64,000 bases of DNA from Bradyrhizobium sp. Y36 (lineage in GTDB: Bacteria > Pseudomonadota > Alphaproteobacteria > Rhizobiales > Xanthobacteraceae), in the NCBI RefSeq assembly GCF_002531575.1, contig NZ_NWTI01000002.1:372001-436000 (forward strand), in the 5' to 3' direction. The notes beneath the pieces are model-generated. The model was not told where the DNA came from. It was given only the letters and a program-made list of their open reading frames with translations, and searched no databases. Each line of letters begins with the position of its first letter. The first letter of the stretch is position 1. The position numbers and the translations under genes were made by a program. This document shows positions 24,703 through 41,427 of this stretch, piece after piece.

Positions 24703-25656
24703 ATGGCTGACAAGGTCCTGATCTATTCGCGCTTTCCCAAGACCATGATGGCGCGCTTCGCCGAGCGGTTCGAACTGCTCGACACCGGCGGCAAGCCTGC
24801 GCGCGACGCCTTTCCGGCGGAGGAGCTCGGCGGCATCCGCGCGCTGCTGACCGCCGGCGGCTCGCCGCTGGGGCCGGAGGCGATGGACCTGTTTCCGAAG
24901 CTCGGCGCGATCGTCTGCTACGGCACCGGCTATGACGGCGTCGACCTGAAGGCCGCAGCCGCCCGCAACATCGCGGTCGGCCACAGCCCCGGCGCCAATG
25001 CGGCCTCGGTCGCCGATATCGCGATGACGCTGATGCTGGCGACGACCCGGCGGATTCTGGTCGCCGACCAATATGTCCGCAGTGGCGACTGGGCCGCCTC
25101 GAAACAGTCGCCGATGATGCGCCCGCAGGCCGGAATGCCCGGCCGCCGCATCGGCGTCTACGGCATGGGCGAGATCGGCCGCAAGATTGCCGCGCGCTGC
25201 GCCGCCTTCGAGAGCGAGGTCGGCTATTTCAGCCGGACCCAATACGACCTGCCGTATCAGTATTTCCCGAGCCTCGAGGCGCTCGCCGAGTGGTGCAGCG
25301 TGCTGATGATCGCGGTCCGGGCAGGGGCCGACACCCAGCATGCCGTCAATGCTGATATCCTGGGGCGCCTCGGCGCGGACGGCTATGTCGTCAACATCTC
25401 CCGCGGCTCGGTCATCGACGAGAAGGCCCTGGTCGCGGCCCTGACAGACAAGACCATCGCCGGCGCCGGCCTCGACGTGTTCGAGACGGAGCCGCACGCG
25501 CCCGACGCCCTGACCGCGCTCCCCAACGTGGTGTTCGCCCCGCATATCGGCGGCCACACCCTCGAATCGCACGTGGCCATGCAGACTTGCGTGCTGGCGA
25601 ACCTGACGGCGTTCTTCGCGGGCAAGCAGCTGCCTTACGCGGTCAAATCGGCCTGA
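24703..25656 (+). CDS. D-isomer-specific 2-hydroxyacid dehydrogenase
   Basis: A 317-residue NAD-dependent dehydrogenase of the GyaR/SerA fold. It shows VYGMGEIGRKIA for NAD binding near residue 148, the substrate Arg in VRAGADTQHAVN, the Asp/Glu pair in GLDVFETEPH and the catalytic His in FAPHIGGHT. It would reduce a 2-keto acid such as glyoxylate or hydroxypyruvate, or work in reverse. It is an unrelated metabolic gene lying between rplA and rplJ, set off by a terminator upstream and a long leader region downstream. Confidence 0.9.
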   Translation: MADKVLIYSRFPKTMMARFAERFELLDTGGKPARDAFPAEELGGIRALLTAGGSPLGPEAMDLFPKLGAIVCYGTGYDGVDLKAAAARNIAVGHSPGANAASVADIAMTLMLATTRRILVADQYVRSGDWAASKQSPMMRPQAGMPGRRIGVYGMGEIGRKIAARCAAFESEVGYFSRTQYDLPYQYFPSLEALAEWCSVLMIAVRAGADTQHAVNADILGRLGADGYVVNISRGSVIDEKALVAALTDKTIAGAGLDVFETEPHAPDALTALPNVVFAPHIGGHTLESHVAMQTCVLANLTAFFAGKQLPYAVKSA

Positions 25657-26240
25657 ATCGGTCCTTATCGGCTCGCCTCAAGCCCCGCCGGCAACGGATT
25701 GGAACTGGTGTGAATTTTGCTCTTGGCAAGCAGGCACGGAGCGGTTAAAGAACCGCTTCCGGACGTGCCGGCCTCGGCTGGCGCGTTCGTGCACGCATTC
25801 CGAAAACCCGACACGATAGGAGATCATTCCTTTTCAGGACGTCCGCAAGGATTTGCCCGAAAAGGAAGGAAGATCCGTCGGTTGGTGGGGTGCGGGCAAG
25901 GGTCGGGCGGTTCGCCGGCTGACCTTGTCCTGTCCAAGACTGCAGGCGCTCGCGGGAAATTTCGATTTCTCAACGGCTTAATCGCATGGCCTGCATAGAC
26001 GGGTGAAGACCGGATTTCACTTCGCATCCAGCTTTAAGGGCTGCCTGCGAAACGGGTCTGGTTCGGACCTCGACACGCCGTGGGCCCTCAGGGGCTTTCG
26101 GAGGGCAGGCTTTGAATTGTCGTCTCGCCCGGCGCGTGTCCTCAGGGTTTTGGCCCCGGGGTTCAGGTTTTGGGTGGGGCGATGGGTGCAACCCGGCGGT
26201 CCCGCTTTTTGCGATGACCGCCAACCGGAAAGAGCTTGCT
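25657..26240 (+). promoter_or_regulatory. 584-base rplJ leader and upstream region
   Basis: No convincing gene is seen. The stretch holds a short inverted repeat GCGGTT-AAAG-AACCGC (25741-25756), a possible long-range pair GCCTGC/GCAGGC (about 26043 and 26105), a G/T-rich part near 26140-26185 and the hairpin listed next. In most bacteria the rplJL messenger begins with a long leader bound by L10 or the L10-L12 complex, and this length fits that. I could not place the promoter with confidence. Confidence 0.5.
26195..26222 (+). promoter_or_regulatory. Hairpin just upstream of the rplJ ribosome binding site
   Basis: GGCGGTC (26195-26201) pairs with GACCGCC (26216-26222), and inside it CGC (26203-26205) pairs with GCG (26211-26213) around a TTTTT loop. 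The stem ends 18 bases before the GTG start, just before the GGAAAGAG ribosome binding site. The position suits translational autoregulation by L10. Confidence 0.45.
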
Positions 26241-26759
26241 GTGGAACGAGCGGCAAAAAAGGACGCGGTCGAACAGCTCAATGGGGTCTTCAAGACCACG
26301 AGCGTCGCGATCGTTGCTCAATATTCCGGCCTGACCGTTGCCCAGATGCAGAAGCTGCGGACGCAGATGAAGCAGGCTGGCGCCTCGGTGAAGGTCTCGA
26401 AGAACCGTCTCGCCAAAATTGCTCTTGAAGGCACTGACGTCGTTGCCATCGGCCCCATGCTGAAGGGACCGACCGTGATCGCCACTTCGAACGATCCGGT
26501 AGCGGCGCCAAAGGTCGCCGTCGAATTCGCCAAGGCGAACGAAAAGTTCGTCATCGTTGGCGGTTCGATGGGGAAGACCGTCCTGAATGTCGACGGCGTG
26601 AAGGCGCTTGCCTCGCTGCCGTCGCTTGACGAACTGCGCGGCAAGATCGTCGGCCTCATCGTGGCCCCGGCGACCAAGCTGGCTCAGCTCGCCAATGCGC
26701 CCGCGGGCAAGCTCGCGCGCGTCATCCAGGCTCATGCCTCAAAGGGCGAAGCGGCCTGA
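26241..26759 (+). CDS. rplJ: 50S ribosomal protein L10
   Basis: A 172-residue L10 with [13 protein letters not shown] in the rRNA-binding domain and a C-terminal helix that binds L7/L12 dimers. I chose GTG 26241, giving the MERAAKK start usual in Bradyrhizobium-type L10, with GGAAAGAG about 7 bases upstream. An ATG at 26214 is in frame but lies inside the leader hairpin. Together with rplL it builds the stalk that recruits translation factors. Confidence 0.93.
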   Translation: MERAAKKDAVEQLNGVFKTTSVAIVAQYSGLTVAQMQKLRTQMKQAGASVKVSKNRLAKIALEGTDVVAIGPMLKGPTVIATSNDPVAAPKVAVEFAKANEKFVIVGGSMGKTVLNVDGVKALASLPSLDELRGKIVGLIVAPATKLAQLANAPAGKLARVIQAHASKGEAA

Positions 26760-26813
26760 CGCCCTTCGCAAAACTCAAACCCGAACCAGACTTACACTCA
26801 AGGAAACTGAACA

Positions 26814-27191
26814 ATGGCTGACTTGCAGAAGATCGTTGACGACCTCTCGAGCCTCACCGTGCTCGAAGCCGCTGAACTCGCGAAGCTCCTCGAAGAGAAG
26901 TGGGGCGTTTCGGCTGCCGCGGCCGTCGCCGTGGCCGGCCCGGCTGGCGGTGGCGCTGCCGCTGCTCCGGCGGAAGAGAAGACCGAGTTCACGGTCGTTC
27001 TCGCCTCGGCTGGCGACAAGAAGATCGAGGTCATCAAGGAAGTCCGCGCCATCACCGGTCTCGGCCTGAAGGAAGCAAAGGACCTCGTCGAGGGTGCTCC
27101 GAAGCCGCTGAAGGAAGGCGTGAACAAGGAAGAAGCCGAGAAGATCAAGGCCCAGATCGAGAAGGCTGGCGCCAAGGTCGAGCTCAAGTAA
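26814..27191 (+). CDS. rplL: 50S ribosomal protein L7/L12
   Basis: A 125-residue L12 with the dimerising N-terminal domain ([20 protein letters not shown]), an Ala/Gly-rich hinge near residues 37-52, and the factor-binding C-terminal domain ([20 protein letters not shown]). It lies 54 bases after rplJ. A very strong hairpin follows 17 bases after the stop. Confidence 0.97.
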   Translation: MADLQKIVDDLSSLTVLEAAELAKLLEEKWGVSAAAAVAVAGPAGGGAAAAPAEEKTEFTVVLASAGDKKIEVIKEVRAITGLGLKEAKDLVEGAPKPLKEGVNKEEAEKIKAQIEKAGAKVELK

Positions 27192-27662
27192 GCACTGCTT
27201 ACTGGCGCGGGATCCCGGGCGGAGCGCCCGGGATCCCAGTCCGCTCTCGAGGCGGGCAGATGCAAAAGGCGTGCGACGGAAGGTCCCGACGCGAGCCGAA
27301 CACGAAAAAGTGTGGGGATTTGCGGGCTTGACCCTCGAATCTGCACTATTGTCGCCCCATATCGGGTCGGCAGCACGAAAGCGCGGTGGGCAGGGAGGCC
27401 GGATTTCCCTGTAAGCCGTTGGGAGAGCAAGCTATTTCGGGCTTTTGCAGTCCGTGAAGACGATCGTTGTGACGGGCGGGCGCGCCTATGCGCCCCGCGC
27501 GTCGTTTTGCGTTTTGAAGGTCTGAAGAACAGATTCAGGACATTCCGGCCTGAAACTGAGTTTCCGACCCCCAAAACGGGTTCGAAAAATTCAACCCGGG
27601 GAGCGGTGGCAGCCGCGTTCCGGACGGCGCGCCCAGAGCGGGCGACGAAATGAGAGGCCACG
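27192..27662 (+). promoter_or_regulatory. 471-base rplL-rpoB gap with 13-pair hairpin
   Basis: GGGATCCCGGGCG (27209-27221) pairs perfectly with CGCCCGGGATCCC (27225-27237) around a 3-base loop. No T-run follows, so it may be an attenuator or an RNase III processing site, as is known between rplL and rpoB in E. coli. A TTGACC at about 27327 lacks a good -10. Nothing else gene-like is seen in the rest of the gap. Confidence 0.5.
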
Positions 27663-31781
<4,119 letters not shown>

Positions 31782-31792
31782 CACGACCTTTC

Positions 31793-31855
31793 ATGCCCGG
31801 CCTTCACGGCCGGGCATTGGCGCCCCTCCCGATGCCTTGAGGGCAGGGCGCCTGA
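31793..31855 (+). promoter_or_regulatory. Two hairpins in the rpoB-rpoC gap
   Basis: ATGCCCGGCC (31793-31802) pairs with GGCCGGGCAT (31808-31817) around a 5-base loop. Just after it, GGCGCCCCTCCC and GGGCAGGGCGCC form a second, slightly imperfect stem. They fill most of the 128-base gap. They lack T-runs and may be RNA processing or stability elements. Confidence 0.4.
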
Positions 31856-31909
31856 TCGAGTGATTTTCGAATTTGCGGCCGGAGGCGACCGGCACGCGAG
31901 GAGAAGACG

Positions 31910-36106
<4,197 letters not shown>

Positions 36107-36137
36107 TCGTTCATCCGTAGGAATACCGAGGACCTTG

Positions 36138-36164
36138 AAAAGGCCGGCGCAAGCCGGCCTTTTT
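36138..36164 (+). terminator. Intrinsic terminator of the rpoBC operon
   Basis: AAAAGGCCGGC (36138-36148) pairs with GCCGGCCTTTT (36153-36163) around a GCAA tetraloop, ending in a T-run. This is a textbook Rho-independent terminator. Confidence 0.92.
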
Positions 36165-36299
36165 GCTGCTTTCTTTGCTTGCTGCGATGCGGGATCAACC
36201 TTTGTTCATCTTTCCTTCAGGCGCAAAAGCGCTTCTGCTAGGGGAGTTTAGGCCGGTGGATCCCGTGACGGGGGCAGGGCCGGAGACCACGGAACTCAC

Positions 36300-38360
36300 A
36301 TGCTTGATCTGGCAATCGTAGGCGGCGGCCCGGGCGGGCTGATGAGCGCTTGGTATCTGAAGCGCAAGCTCGGCGACCTCTGCCGCGTCACAATCTACGA
36401 GGCCTCCGACCGGCTCGGCGGCAAGGTGGTCACGCGCAAATTCGATTCCGCGCCCGCGATGTACGAAGCCGGCGTCGCCGAGATCTACGACTACTCGATG
36501 ACCGGTCCCGATCCGCTGCGCGAGCTGATCCAGCATTTCGGGCTGCAGACCATTCCGATGGATGCCGAGCAGGTGCATCTCGGCGGCGAGCTGTTGAACG
36601 ACGTTCCCGGCATGCGCCGCAGATACGGGGCCAAGACCGCCGCTGCGATCGAGGCCTTCCGCAAGCGCTGCAGCGAGGTGATGTCGCCGATCGAATATTA
36701 CGAGGGCGTCGGCGCGCACGACAACGAGAATCCCTGGGCCTACAAGACCGCCGAGCAGGTGCTCGACGAGGAGGTCGACGACGAGACCGCCAAGCGCTTC
36801 TTCAAGGTGATGGCGCGTTCCGACATCGCGACCGAGAGCCACAACACCAACGGCCTCAACGCGCTCAAGAACTATCTGATGGACGTCGACGGTTATATCG
36901 GCCTCTATTCCATCCAGAACGGCAATGAGCAGCTGATCGAGTGCCTGCAGTCGGAGGTCAACGCCGACATCCAGCTCAACCACCGCGTCCTCGCCGTGGG
37001 CAAGGCCCCGACCGGTCGCTACCAGCTCAAGATGATGAACGGCAAGGGACCGGAGACCCGCGACTTCGATCTCGTGCTGGTCTGCCTGCCGCATTCCTGG
37101 CTCGCCACCGTGGGGTGGGAAGGCGAGCAGCTGCGCAAGTCGATGGTCAAGCACGTCGCCTATTTCGATCGTCCCGCGCATTACCTGCGCGTCTCGATCC
37201 TGTTCGACGCGCCGTTCTGGGGCGAGAAGATTCCCGGCGCGTGGTTCATGTCGGAAGCCTTCGGCGGCTGCTGCGTCTACAATGAGGGCGCGCGCCACGA
37301 CGTCGGCAAGCACGGCGTGCTGAACTGGCTGATTCCCGGCTCCGATGCGCTCGCCTTCGCCAACCTGTCGGACCAGGAACTGATCGACGCCGCGCTGAAA
37401 TCGCTGCCGGCTTCGCTTGGCGACGCTCGCGCGCATTTCATGGAAGGCAAGATCCACCGCTGGCTGTCGTCGGTGAACGCGATACCCGGCGGTCTGCCGG
37501 TGCGCGACGTCATGACCAATCACCGTCCCGAGCCGAAGGAGCATCCGGGCATCGTGGTGGTCGGCGACTATCTGTTCGACTCGACGCTGAACGGCCTGCT
37601 CGACTCCTCGGATGCCGCCACCGACATCATCCTGACCGAGATGATGCGGCTGCGCCGCGAACGCGCGCAGCAGGACAAGCCGCTGTCCGACAAGATCGAC
37701 CGCGATTATTTCGAGAACTATCGTGGCCTCGGTCCCTATCACGAGGCGTGGCGTCACTTCAGCGATCCCGACTATCTCACCAGGCTGCTCGGCATCGTCT
37801 GGGGCAAGACGAAGGGCGCCAGGCTGCTCGTCGCGGGCTCGGCCAGCGGCGAGCTGGTGGGCGCGCTGCGCGAGCGCGGCATCGATGCCTACGGCATCGA
37901 GAACAACCGCGCCATCCATGCCAAGACGCCGAAGGCGCTGAAAAAGTACAACAAGCTCGGCTCGATCACCGACATGCCGTTCAAGGACGGCAGCTTCGAC
38001 TTCGTGTTCGAGACCAGCCTCTGCCACGTTTCCCCCAAGCAGGTGGTCCGCGCGATCCGCGAGCTCAACCGGGTGGTCAAGACCGGCCTCGTGTTCGGCT
38101 CGATCACCTCGGACATGGCGCCGGCGCTGATCGACCGCTACGACCTCTTGCGCGGGGTCAAGAAGCTCGGCACCTGGTGGGAATGGTCCGAGCTGTTCTT
38201 CGGCAACGGTTTCGACCTCTCGATGCACCGCAAGGATTGCACCGATGCGCTCTGGGAGGCGACGCTCGCCGCCAACAAGGGGCCGGGGCAGTGGTACGCC
38301 GACGCCGACAGCTTGCGCTATTCCTTCTTCGACAAGGTCGAGGACGACGACGAGGACTAG
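36300..38360 (+). CDS. Fusion of FAD-dependent amine-oxidase-like oxidoreductase and SAM methyltransferase
   Basis: A 686-residue protein. Residues 1-450 form an FAD-binding amine-oxidase-like enzyme: LAIVGGGPGGLMSAWYL at the N-terminus, IYEASDRLGGKV, and a C-terminal FAD contact near VVVGDYLFDSTLNGLLDS. Residues about 485-680 resemble a class I methyltransferase, with LLVAGSASGELVGALRERG as a degenerate motif I, then GSITDMPFKDGSFDFVFETSL. The end is acidic (VEDDDED). The substrate is unknown; a small lipid or carotenoid-like molecule or a peptide are all possible. It starts a separate unit after the rpoC terminator. Confidence 0.75.
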   Translation: MLDLAIVGGGPGGLMSAWYLKRKLGDLCRVTIYEASDRLGGKVVTRKFDSAPAMYEAGVAEIYDYSMTGPDPLRELIQHFGLQTIPMDAEQVHLGGELLNDVPGMRRRYGAKTAAAIEAFRKRCSEVMSPIEYYEGVGAHDNENPWAYKTAEQVLDEEVDDETAKRFFKVMARSDIATESHNTNGLNALKNYLMDVDGYIGLYSIQNGNEQLIECLQSEVNADIQLNHRVLAVGKAPTGRYQLKMMNGKGPETRDFDLVLVCLPHSWLATVGWEGEQLRKSMVKHVAYFDRPAHYLRVSILFDAPFWGEKIPGAWFMSEAFGGCCVYNEGARHDVGKHGVLNWLIPGSDALAFANLSDQELIDAALKSLPASLGDARAHFMEGKIHRWLSSVNAIPGGLPVRDVMTNHRPEPKEHPGIVVVGDYLFDSTLNGLLDSSDAATDIILTEMMRLRRERAQQDKPLSDKIDRDYFENYRGLGPYHEAWRHFSDPDYLTRLLGIVWGKTKGARLLVAGSASGELVGALRERGIDAYGIENNRAIHAKTPKALKKYNKLGSITDMPFKDGSFDFVFETSLCHVSPKQVVRAIRELNRVVKTGLVFGSITSDMAPALIDRYDLLRGVKKLGTWWEWSELFFGNGFDLSMHRKDCTDALWEATLAANKGPGQWYADADSLRYSFFDKVEDDDED

Positions 38361-38391
38361 CCCCGGAAGGCGCGTCGATTCGCCAATTGTT

Positions 38392-38420
38392 TTGCTGAAT
38401 TCATCCTGATCGCATAGAAT
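38392..38420 (+). promoter_or_regulatory. Sigma-70-like promoter for the ABC exporter gene
   Basis: TTGCTG (38392-38397) and TAGAAT (38415-38420) with 17-base spacing, 74 bases upstream of the ATG at 38494. A perfect 8-base inverted repeat begins 7 bases after the -10. Confidence 0.6.
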
Positions 38421-38426
38421 CGGTGC

Positions 38427-38446
38427 GATAGCGGCCCTCCGCTATC
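38427..38446 (+). promoter_or_regulatory. Inverted repeat at the predicted transcription start
   Basis: GATAGCGG (38427-38434) and CCGCTATC (38439-38446) with a CCCT loop, placed at about +1 to +20 of the predicted transcript. It could be a repressor operator or a 5' stabilising hairpin. Read instead as a terminator of the preceding gene it would have TCCTGCTTTCTCT as its tail. Confidence 0.45.
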
Positions 38447-38493
38447 TCCTGCTTTCTCTGCGGTCATGCCGGCCGTCAGCATCGGTTGGTTTC

Positions 38494-40551
38494 ATGGCAT
38501 CCAAGCCTCTCTCGCCCGACGAAAAACCTCTTTCGCCCGACAAACAGAAGCTCGCCGCCGAAGAGGCGGCCAAGCTCGACGACAAGCTCGCCTCCGCCGC
38601 CAAGCCGGACCTCGAAGACGACGAGGATGCCGAAGACGAGGCGGATGACGAGCTGGAGCTCGACGACGACGACGACGAGGACGAGGATCTCGTCGTCTTT
38701 ACCGCCCGCGAGGCCGCCGGCGCGCTCGCGACCATCGTCGGTTTCGTCAAGCCGTTCCTCTCGAACTACAAGCGGATGCTGTCCTTCGTGGGGTTCGGCG
38801 TCTTCGTCGAGACGCTTTTCAACGTCATCATGCCGCTCAGCCTCAAGTTCCTGATCGACGACGCGCTCGGCGAGGAGGATTTTCACGCGCTGTACAAGAT
38901 CCTCGGCGTACTTGCCGTCGCAGGCATCTTCACCTCGATCGTCGCAGTCTGGTACGAGCGCTGGGACGCGCGATTGGCGGCCTGCATCATCTCCGACGTC
39001 CGCAAGCGCCTGTTCGAGCACGTTCAGGACCTGCCGGCCGGCTATTTCGGCCGCACCAAGCGCGGCGAGATCCTGTCGCGCTTCTCGGTCGACCTCTCGG
39101 CCTTCGAAGGCTCTGTGAAGACCTTCGCCAACAGCGCCGCGCTGCCGTTTCTGGAATTGATCGCCGGCATCATCCTGATGGTGTTTTTGAACTGGCAGCT
39201 TGCGGTGGTCGCGCTGCTGGTGTTCCCGATCACGCTGATCGGTCCGCGGATCCTGACGCCCAAGGCGGTGCAGGCCAATTACGAGCAGAAGCTCAACGAG
39301 AGCGCGCTGCTCGGCATGGTGCAGGAGAACGTGGCGGCGCAGGCCGTGATCAAGGCGTTCAGCCTGCAGCGCAAGATGTTCGGCTTCTTCACCTTCCGCA
39401 ACGACGCGACGCGCGACAAGATCGCCTCGGCCGCGTTCCTGTCGACCATGGTGGAGAGGACCGTCACCATCTCGGTGCTGATGCTGCACCTCGTGGTGCT
39501 CGCGATCGGCGCGTATCTGGCGACCAAGGGCCAGATCACCATCGGCACCTTCGTCACCTTCGAGAGCGCGTTCTGGGAGGTCTCCTACAACATCGCCCAT
39601 GTGATGCATTTCATCCCGGTGTCGATCTCCTCGGCCGCCGCGATCCGGCACATCCAGGAACTGCTGGACGAGCCGACCCGCGGCGCCGACCGCCCCGGCG
39701 CCCCCGATCTGCCACGCATCACCAACGACATCACCTTCGATCACGTCACCTTCCAGTATGAGGGCAGCCAGACGCCGGTGCTGGACAATCTCAGCCTCAA
39801 GCTCAACGCAGGCAAGCGCATCGCGATCGTCGGTCCGAGCGGCTCCGGCAAGAGCACCTTGCTCAACCTGATCCTGCGGCTCTACGTGCCCGACGAGGGG
39901 CGCGTCGCCATCGACGGTGTCGACGTCCGCAAGGTGACGCTGGATTCGCTGCGCCGGAGCATGGCGGTGGTGTTCCAGGAGAACATGCTGTTCAACATGT
40001 CGATCCGCGAGAACATCCGGCTCGGCAAGGAGGGGGCGACCGACGAGGAGGTGGAGGAGGCCGCCAAGAAGGCCGAGATCCACCGCTACATCATGAGCCT
40101 GCCGCAGCGCTACGACACGCCGGTCGGCGAGCGCGGCGATACGCTCTCGGGCGGCCAGCGCCAGCGCATCGCGATCGCGCGCGCGATCATCCGCAACCCC
40201 TCGGTGCTGCTGCTGGACGAGGCCACCTCGGCGCTGGACCAGACCACGGAAGCTGCGATCAACCGCACCCTGCTCAAGGTCGCCAAGGGCCGCACCATGA
40301 TCTGGTCGACCCACCGCCTGACGTCGGTGGTCGAAATGGACGAGATCATCGTGATTTCCGGGGGCAGGGCGATCGAACGCGGCTCGCATGCCCAGCTGCT
40401 CGCCAAGAACGGGACCTATCGCAAGCTCTGGAACGACCAGATGCACCAGCCGCATGGCGCGGCGGCTCTCGCCGGTGACGGCAGTGACGAGGATGACGAC
40501 GACGACCTCGAGGACGATGAGGACGAGGACGAGGACGACGACGAGGAGTGA
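38494..40551 (+). CDS. ABC exporter (fused permease and ATPase) with acidic tails
   Basis: A 685-residue half-transporter of the ABCB/MsbA type. Residues about 41-66 are almost all Asp/Glu. The membrane domain with about six helices covers residues roughly 85-370, and the ATPase domain follows: Walker A GPSGSGKSTLL, signature LSGGQRQR, Walker B VLLLDEATSALD and the switch His in STHRLT. The last 25 residues are again nearly all acidic. It should work as a homodimer exporting a lipid, peptide or drug. The acidic ends are not usual for the family, and the fusion protein encoded just upstream also ends in an acidic run. Confidence 0.9.
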   Translation: MASKPLSPDEKPLSPDKQKLAAEEAAKLDDKLASAAKPDLEDDEDAEDEADDELELDDDDDEDEDLVVFTAREAAGALATIVGFVKPFLSNYKRMLSFVGFGVFVETLFNVIMPLSLKFLIDDALGEEDFHALYKILGVLAVAGIFTSIVAVWYERWDARLAACIISDVRKRLFEHVQDLPAGYFGRTKRGEILSRFSVDLSAFEGSVKTFANSAALPFLELIAGIILMVFLNWQLAVVALLVFPITLIGPRILTPKAVQANYEQKLNESALLGMVQENVAAQAVIKAFSLQRKMFGFFTFRNDATRDKIASAAFLSTMVERTVTISVLMLHLVVLAIGAYLATKGQITIGTFVTFESAFWEVSYNIAHVMHFIPVSISSAAAIRHIQELLDEPTRGADRPGAPDLPRITNDITFDHVTFQYEGSQTPVLDNLSLKLNAGKRIAIVGPSGSGKSTLLNLILRLYVPDEGRVAIDGVDVRKVTLDSLRRSMAVVFQENMLFNMSIRENIRLGKEGATDEEVEEAAKKAEIHRYIMSLPQRYDTPVGERGDTLSGGQRQRIAIARAIIRNPSVLLLDEATSALDQTTEAAINRTLLKVAKGRTMIWSTHRLTSVVEMDEIIVISGGRAIERGSHAQLLAKNGTYRKLWNDQMHQPHGAAALAGDGSDEDDDDDLEDDEDEDEDDDEE

Positions 40552-40934
40552 GTCGCGCTGATTCTGCGAATCCCGTCATCGGCCTCGCGCGGTCGGCGCG
40601 TCAGGGCTTCGATTCCAGGACTTGAGCCGGATAGCTCGCATGCGGATTGGCCGGGGCCGGGCAGGGCGGTGTCGATCGAATCTGACGGCCTGCCGTCCGT
40701 CGTGGTGAGATCGCCGTCGCCAATTTCGGTCGAAGTGAAGAGATTAATGCGCCTTAAGGAATTGAGAGCGCAAAAAGGGCCCTCGGAGCATTATAAAATT
40801 ACTTTTCACCCGGGTTTAAATTGACGGCGCGCTGGCGAAATGCCGGTTGCGCTGCCATATCCAGGTTACGCGGGGAGGGTGGCAAACGGCGATTTTAACA
40901 GGCTCCTGAAGCGCTTCGTGACTGTCGTTTCGCC

Positions 40935-40962
40935 TTGACTTGAGCGACTCCCACTTATAGAA
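40935..40962 (+). promoter_or_regulatory. Candidate promoter for the str operon
   Basis: TTGACT (40935-40940) is followed by TATAGA (40956-40961) at 15-base spacing. Read as the rhizobial form, CTTGAC is followed after 17 bases by ATAGAA (40957-40962). It is the best promoter-like match upstream of rpsL. Confidence 0.5.
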
Positions 40963-41144
40963 AGCGCCTCACTTAACGACAGGCGGTGAGCATCGCCAGC
41001 GTCGGAACGGGCCACCCGTCAGACCTCCGAAGACTAGAGCCGCAAGGACTAGATCCACGAGGGTCGCTCAAGACGGGCACCAACCTCGACGAATGCCGCT
41101 CAAACGCTGTCGATCATAGCTAGGCAATGCCAGTGCGATTCTAG

Positions 41145-41172
41145 TTCTCTTGAGATCGTTCTCTTGAGATCG
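41145..41172. repeat. Perfect 14-base tandem repeat
   Basis: TTCTCTTGAGATCG occurs at 41145-41158 and again at 41159-41172 with no difference. It lies in the untranslated region upstream of rpsL. Confidence 0.85.
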
Positions 41173-41427
41173 AATTCGGATGCATGACCTCAGTGCGCGG
41201 GCCGCGGCTTTCCGCCGACCGGCCTTGATACTGCGGTCCTCTGTGGCGTCGAAGCGCTTTCCGCCCGTTGATGGGGCGGTTGGCGCAATTTCGCTTTGCG
41301 CGGATTGTTTCGCGGAAGGCGACCTCGTCGGGCGGGTGGCTCGAAAGAATTTGCAGTCCCGGCAACGGGCTGCGGCAAGACAGCGGATCCGGACAGGGTT
41401 CGCGACAGAACAAAGGGTAAGGCCAGG

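Larger units (their letters stand above)
40552..41427 (+). other. 876-base gap before rpsL
   Basis: No gene is seen. The stretch includes a locally AT-rich part (about 40740-40830), the candidate promoter at 40935-40962, a perfect 14-base tandem repeat at 41145-41172 and a small hairpin GCGCAA/TTGCGC (about 41283-41301). If the promoter is right, rpsL has a leader of about 460 bases. Confidence 0.5.

Noticed and set aside
25717..25998. Small plus-strand open frame of 93 codons in the rplJ leader
   Set aside because: No recognisable family, no good ribosome binding site, and it lies where a long untranslated leader is expected.
27327..27350. TTGACC in the rplL-rpoB gap as a possible rpoB promoter
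   Set aside because: No acceptable -10 hexamer occurs 15-19 bases downstream; the nearby TATTGT is only 13 bases away.
36195..40455. Long antisense frames opposite the flavin-methyltransferase fusion and the ABC exporter
   Set aside because: The sense strand has clear FAD, Walker and signature motifs; the antisense products are low-complexity His/Asp/Arg-rich shadows.
41145..41172. CRISPR or phage attachment site at the 14-base tandem repeat
   Set aside because: Only two adjacent copies without spacers, and no integrase, cas gene or tRNA nearby.
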